A stretch of 64,000 bases of DNA from Parasponia andersonii. Taxonomy: Eukaryota > Streptophyta > Magnoliopsida > Rosales > Cannabaceae. Positions 58,377 to 64,000 of this stretch are shown here, piece after piece. The position numbers were made by a program, and so were the translations under genes. Where the stretch lies: contig JXTB01000026.1 in the NCBI GenBank assembly GCA_002914805.1, forward strand, positions 515,687-579,686, in the 5' to 3' direction. Within the stretch, counting starts at the first letter, position 1. Each line of letters starts with the position of its first letter. The notes beneath the pieces are model-generated. The model did not search any database and was not told where the DNA came from. It saw nothing but the letters and a program-made list of their open reading frames with translations.

Positions 58377-60748
58377 ACATACATTACTCTCTCTCTCCTC
58401 CAAGGACCTCTATCTACCCTTTCTCTCCCCCGTTTCCGGTCGAACGAGACTGAGGAACCGCCGGAGCATGCCTAGCCATTGTCCGGCCGCAAGAAAACCC
58501 TGGCAATACCTCGCCATATTGCCAAGAGACCATGCCACTTGTCCCACGCCGCCGCCAAGCTTCCATCATTGGAAAATGTTATTTTTGGCTGCGTAAAGTT
58601 TTGATTTTTCAGCCCCGTTTTGGACCGTTTCAATGCGTGTTCTTAGACTTATTGGGTTTGTATCGTCGAGTGGAACATCAAGGTATATATCTCGCAATCC
58701 CGTTTTGGCCAGACTAAAAGTTGCTATTTTTGAGTGTTTTGAGCTCAGGTTTGATTGATTGATCCAACCGTTCGATTTTGTTTTGGATGTCATTTTTGAA
58801 ATGTAATCAGAAAATTGTGAAGTTTGATATATAGATATATATATATATATATATATAGATATTGACTATGTTTAGTAACCAACACAAAAAAACTATATTT
58901 AACCACTTAGATTTTGCTTCGTTTTGCATGCTACCAGTCCAATTTCGGCGTACACTTAAATCAGATAAATTATATGTCGAATCTAAGTATTTTGGTACTA
59001 AGAGTTTAGTGAAGAAGTCTGTTTGTTGATTTAAAGCTCCGTTGAGGAGTTAGTTTTTTCACAAGTGAGCGGTCGAGGACTTAGAATTAGTTCACAGCCA
59101 TCTTAATGATTGTCTAATTATAGTTTGAAGTTCTAATAGTATGTTATCACTATTCTCTTAAGGTAGGAATTCAGTTATCTTTATTATATACCATTTTGAA
59201 TAACATTTAGACAAACATGATTTTAGAATTATTTTGGATATATATGATATAATTGAATTGTATGATATATATTAAATTGCTCTGAGACTTTTTTGAGTGC
59301 AACTACTGGGTAAAATTTTATGGGGAAAAGCTTTTAACTTCATGCATGTTTCTTCTAAGTTTCCTCTGATGTGGTTTATCGATTTGGTTAATGTATGGTC
59401 TACTGGTGTTTGTTGGATTGTTTAGTCATTATAATTCATGCTAACTTGATTTTTACGGTGTGAACGAAGTTGTATCAAAGTTATGCAGAACTTGTTTTAA
59501 TTAGATTTTGGGCATTATGTAATTAGTTTTGACCAATCTCCCTAGCATTGAGAAAAATTGGGAGGAGAATGAAATTTAGATTTTCAAATGAATGAATGGT
59601 ATTGAGTTATATACCTTGACTTTATATTTGATGGATTTTGAGTTGTGCACATTAGTATGTGTTATTCTTCTTAAAGATTTGATTGTAGCTTTCTAATTCA
59701 TAGAGCCTATATATATATTAATTAGTTGGTCATGCCTAGTATACATCTCTATGAACTTTTAATATTTTGAAGGGTTAAGTGAAGATTGGTGTTTGTTTTA
59801 CCAACTTTGAAAAAGTATTCGACAATGTTTCCCACTTTAATATTTTCTAAACTATCCCTCTTTCCTAAAAAAGAGTGTGAACTTTTAAAATTTTTGAGAA
59901 ACTTGTTTGATTTCTTTGGAAAATATTTTGGAGCTCTAGAAAAATATCCCATTGTATTTAGCTATGATTTGGATTGAAGCCCAAATATTTTATTAGTTTT
60001 GAAAGAAAAATCGACCATAGTGATTTAAATATAGTCTCGTTTATCATTTTGCAAATTAACTGAGGGTTAGGTAATAAATGCCAATTTTGTTGATTATGGG
60101 AAACAAACTAGTATTTTTTCATGCATTCCTTGGTAGTTTCAAATAAATAGTTATCATGTATCACTCAACCTTAGGTTGATGCTTGTGACTGATTTTCATC
60201 ATATATGTATGGAATAAAACTTTTACTAAATGTTTATGTGAGTTGAATCTAAATCCCTTATTTTATTTAAACTATGTAGCGCAGTTATTGTTATATGACT
60301 AATCATAATTAGAATAAGATTACTCATGGATTTTATCTTAAGTGTCATTGGACTCTACTTCTATATTATAAAGGGATACTCAGAGTTTAGGTTTCGCTTA
60401 CTTTTGGCCAAGGAGAAACTATATTGTGAACTAATGTAGTATTCTTAAGCCCCAACACTTTTTACATTCAATGTTTTCAAAAATATTTTAATTAAAATTG
60501 AAAGCAGGTTGTATGAGAGATAGGTGTCAGTCGAGGATGGTACTAGATAGCCTATCCTATTAGAATCTTATTTATGGGGCATTAAGTGTCGATTTCAATT
60601 ATGTGCATATTTGTGAGATATTAGATTGTGTCCATGGAGTTTTTCTTTATATCAAAGATTTGTAGAGTCTTTGGATAAGCATTCACATTGGTTTTCTTGA
60701 TGAGATCTTACACAGCATAAAAGATTTGAAATGCTTTTAAAATTTNAG

Positions 60749-60783
<35 letters not shown>

Positions 60784-63144
60784 ACATACATTACTCTCTC
60801 TCTCCTCCAAGGACCTCTATCTACCCTTTCTCTCCCCCGTTTTCGGTCGAACGAGACCGAGGAACCGCCGGAGCATGCCTAGCCATTGTCCGGCTGCGAA
60901 AAAACCCTGGCAATACCTCACCATACTGCCAAGAGACCATGCCACTTGTCCCACGCCGCCGCCAAGCTTCCATCATAGGAAAATGTTATTTTTGGCTGCG
61001 TGAAGTTTTGATTTTTCAGCCCCGTTTTGGACCGTTTCAATGCGTGTTCTTAGGCTTATTGGGTTTGTATCGTCGAGTGGAACATCAAGGTATATATCTC
61101 GCAATCCCGTTTTGGCCAGACTAAAGGTTGCTATTTTTGAGTGTTTTGAGCTCAGGTTTGATTGATTGATCGAACCGTTCGATTTTGTTTTAGATGTCAT
61201 TTTTGAAATGTAATCAGAAAATTGTGAAGTTTGATATATAGATATATATATATATTGACTATGTTTAGTGACCGACACAAAAAAACTATATTTAACGGCT
61301 TAGATTTTGCTTCGTTTTGCATGCCACCAGTCCAATTTCGGCGTACACTTAAATCAGACAAATTATATGTCGAATCTAAGTATTTTGGTACTAAGAGTTC
61401 AGTGAAGAATTCTATTTGTTGATTTAAAGCTCTGTTGAGGAGTTAGTTTTTTCACAAGTGAGCGGTCGAGGACTTAGAATTAGTTCTTAGCCATCTTAAT
61501 GATTGTCTAATTACAGTTTGAAGTTCTAATAGTGTGTTATCGCTATTCTCTTAAGGTAGGAATTCAGTTATCTTTATTATATACCATTTTGAATAACATT
61601 TAGACAAACATGATTTTAGAATTGTTTTGGATATATATGATAGAATTGAATTGTATGATATATATTAAATTGCTCTGAGACTTTTTTGAGTGCAACTACT
61701 GGGTAAAATTTTATGGGGAAAAGCTTTTAACTTCATGCATGTTTCTTCTAAGTTTCCTCTGATGTGGTTTATCGAGTTGGTTAATGTATGGTCTACTGGT
61801 GTTTGTTGGATTATTTAGTCATTATAATTCATGCTAACTTGATTTTTACGGTGTGAACGAAGTTGTATCAAAGTTATGCAGAACTTGTTTTAATTAGATT
61901 TTGGGCATTATGTAATTAGTTTTGACCAATCTCCCTAGCATTGAGAAAAATTGGGAGGAGAATGAAATTTAGATTTTCAAATGAATGAATGGAATTAAGT
62001 TATATACCTTGACTTTATATTTGATGGATTTTGAGTTGTGCACATTAGTATGTATTATTCTTCTTAAAGATTTGATTGTAGCTTTCTAATTCATAGAGCC
62101 TATGTATATATTAATTAGTTGGTCATGCCTAGTATACATCTCTATGAACTTTTAATATTTTGAAGGGTTAAGTGAAGATTGGTGTTTGTTTTACCAACTT
62201 TGAGAAAGTATTCGACAATGTTTCCCACTTTAATATTTTCTAAACTATCCCTCTTTCCTAAAAAAGAGTGTGAACTTTCAAAATTTTTGAGAAACTTGTT
62301 TGATTTCTTTGGAAAATATTTTGGAGCTCTAGAAAAATATCCCATTGTATTTAGCTATGATTTGGATTGAGGCCCAAATATTTTATTAGTTTTGAAAGAA
62401 AAATCGACCATAGTGATTTAAATATAATCTCGTTTATCATTTTGCAAATTAACTGAGGGTTAGGTAATAAATGCCAATTTTGTTGATTATGGGAAACAAA
62501 CTAGTATTTTTTCATACATTCCTTGGTAGTTTCAAATAAATAGTTATCATGTATCACTCAACCTTAGGTTGATGCTTGTGACTACTAGTGATTTTCATCA
62601 TATATGCATGGAATAAAGCTTTTACTAAATGTTTATGTGAGTTGAATCTAAATCCCTTATTTTGTTTAAACTATGTAGCGCAGTTATTGTTATATGACTA
62701 ATCATAATTAGAATAAGATTACTCATGGATTTTATCTTAAGTGTCATTGGACTCTACTTCTATATTATAAAGGGATACTCAGAGTTTAGGTTACGCTTAC
62801 TTTTGGCCAAGGAGAAACTATATTGTGAACTAATGTAGTATTCTTAAGCCCCAACACTTTTTACATTCAATGTTTTCAAAAATATTTTAATTAAAATTGA
62901 AAGCAGGTTGCATGAGAGATAGGTGTCAGTCGAGGATGGTACTAGATAGCCTATCCTATTAGAATCTTATTTATGGGGCATTAAGTGTCGATTTCAATTA
63001 TGTGCATATTTGTGAGATATTAGATTGTGTCCATGGAGTTTTTCTTTATATCAAAGATTTGTAGAGTCTTTGGATAAGCATTCACATTGGTTTTCTTGAT
63101 GAGATCTTACACAGCATAAAAGATTTGAAATGCTTTTAAAATTT
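58332..63144 (+). repeat. Direct duplication around single N at 60746 (about 2.4-kb unit)
   Basis: 58332-60745 and 60747-63144 match nearly throughout, including an (AT)n tract, a GC-richer block with CCGCCGGAGCATGCC, and the terminal AAATGCTTTTAAAATTT. The left copy ends at the N and the right copy continues into unique sequence. Confidence 0.9.
58338..58371. repeat. (AT)n microsatellite in LTR C
   Basis: Uninterrupted AT run, repeated in shorter form at about 60751-60779 in the duplicated copy. Confidence 0.9.
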
Positions 63145-63960
63145 CTCATAATTTAGGTACTTGCATTTGAGATTAAGATTTGCACTAATACTTTGTGTTG
63201 TGATTTTCAATTTGGGTATTCTAGTCTCAGATTTTACTAGAAATGGTTTGTTTTTAGTGTTATCTCTTGCTTTAATAGGAGAATGGAAAATGGTTGTGAG
63301 CCATTGAAATTTCTTTATCATCTTCAACCTCTAAACTCATTTATCTTGTGCGGTGTAACACAAGGATTCTTGTTCTTCATCTTAAATTCTATTATATTAT
63401 ATTCTGTGCTTGGAAAGAGACTCTTGTTAGAGTTATTGACTCAGAAATTGTCTAAGACCGAATTCTAGCTACAGAAAAATGGGTATGTCCTTAGAGATTG
63501 TTAATCTAGTATGATCAGGAGACGGTATTCTTATATCAGACATTTAGTCTGCTATTCTAGCATCATGCCTTACAATCAGTGTTCAGAGTCATATATTCTT
63601 GGCTTCAAGCCATGATTATCGTTAACTTTTGATCACTTATATACTTGAGGTTGTCATTTCCAACCATTGGTATTGAGATTCTTTCACCTATTAATAAGCC
63701 TTCTTGTGGTTCTATGTCTCTAAGTATGCATCCTTATCCCGTACCATTATGTAGTTTAGTATTAGCCAGATTTTGTTGCTAGGTGAGAAGTGTTTGTCTC
63801 ACAACCTTTTACTAATTAGTGTTCGGTTTAATACTCTTAATTTCTATAGTCAAGTATTCACTACATTTTTTTTTGTTTGAAAGTATTCACTACACTTCCA
63901 GTAGCTATTTCGGTTTAATACTCATAGTTTGTATTTGAATTTCAAGAAGAAATTCCTATA

Positions 63961-63970
63961 TGGAGGGGAG
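63961..63970 (+). promoter_or_regulatory. Polypurine tract of element C
   Basis: TGGAGGGGAG followed by AA and the LTR start, the same arrangement as in elements A and B. Confidence 0.75.
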
Positions 63971-63972
63971 AA

Positions 63973-64000
63973 TGTAAAAACCCAAAACTTTAGAGGGTAA
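63973..64000 (+). repeat. Start of the 3' LTR of element C, cut by the window edge
   Basis: TGTAAAAACCCAAAACTTTA matches the LTR start at 58268. The remainder lies beyond the window. Confidence 0.8.

Larger units (their letters stand above)
58268..63972 (+). mobile_element. Element C: gypsy-type LTR and internal remnant (contains the 60746 N duplication)
   Basis: TGTAAAAACCCAAAACTTT at 58268 recurs at 63973, just after GGAGGGGAG. The first is thus the start of a 5' LTR and the second the start of the 3' LTR. Before the latter, a TTTGAATTTCAAGAAGAAAT stretch resembles the tail of Tekay-type pol mRNAs. No gag, RT or integrase is readable in between. A TTGGTATTGAGATTC near 63668 could be a decayed primer site, which would make the LTR about 3 kb once the duplication is removed. 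Confidence 0.6.

Noticed and set aside
60731-61003. Frame beginning in an (AT)n tract next to the N, with a Pro/Arg-rich end
   Set aside because: The N and the microsatellite create the frame. The same sequence in the other copy (from 58332) is LTR with no protein features.
1-64000. CRISPR arrays, bacterial operons, tRNA or rRNA genes
   Set aside because: No regularly spaced identical repeats with unique spacers, no ribosomal sequence and no cloverleaf-like sequence were seen. The TGGTATCAGAGC matches are primer-binding sites, not tRNA genes.

Overview
This is nuclear DNA from a flowering plant, probably a eudicot. The evidence is an intronless family-1 glycosyltransferase with a plant PSPG box, several plant-specific LTR-retrotransposon lineages (Copia, and Ty3/gypsy of Tat, Athila and chromodomain/Tekay type), AT-rich spacers, and draft-assembly gaps. 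I cannot name the species. There are no bacterial features, and I found no tRNA, rRNA or CRISPR array.

Layout. 1-4416: 3' end of a Tat-type gypsy element, with an antisense intron-containing accessory gene, a polypurine tract and a 3' LTR. 4509-9075: a decayed complete Copia element (Copia-1). 10089-11558: the only intact host gene, a UGT92A-like UDP-glycosyltransferase. 11559-18301: AT-rich spacer with a decayed minisatellite. 18302-22646: a second Copia (Copia-2) lacking most of reverse transcriptase and RNase H. 23593-24349 plus 52228-52285: two halves of a third Copia (Copia-3), split by a large nested block. 24350-52227: that block, a chromodomain gypsy (element B) carrying two further insertions, a related gypsy (element A, to 33481) and an Athila element on the minus strand (35413-47637, perfect GTGCA target duplication). 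52286-58267: spacer with a minus-strand Copia LTR. 58268-64000: long LTR and 3' LTR start of another gypsy element (C), with almost no coding sequence between.

Assembly caution. Each of the four isolated single-N positions (3721, 31567, 34499, 60746) joins two near-identical direct copies (about 0.6, 1.1, 1.3 and 2.4 kb). The sequence reads X-A-n-A'-Y every time. These look like unmerged overlapping contig ends or alleles, so about 5.5 kb of the window is probably duplicated artificially. The 37-N run at 1252-1288 is a separate gap without that pattern.

Function. Apart from the glycosyltransferase, nothing looks like a working host gene. The retroelement genes are mostly broken by stops and frameshifts. 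The best preserved is the RT-RNase H frame of element A (26683-28044), whose integrase nevertheless lacks a catalytic Asp. I do not see a convincing undescribed system. The most unusual signals are the spliceable antisense gene in the Tat element, arrays of short palindromes in the Athila LTRs and interior, an 11-site TTGAC[C/T] cluster in the Copia-2 leader, and the nested-insertion history that can be read from target duplications and a re-joined reading frame.
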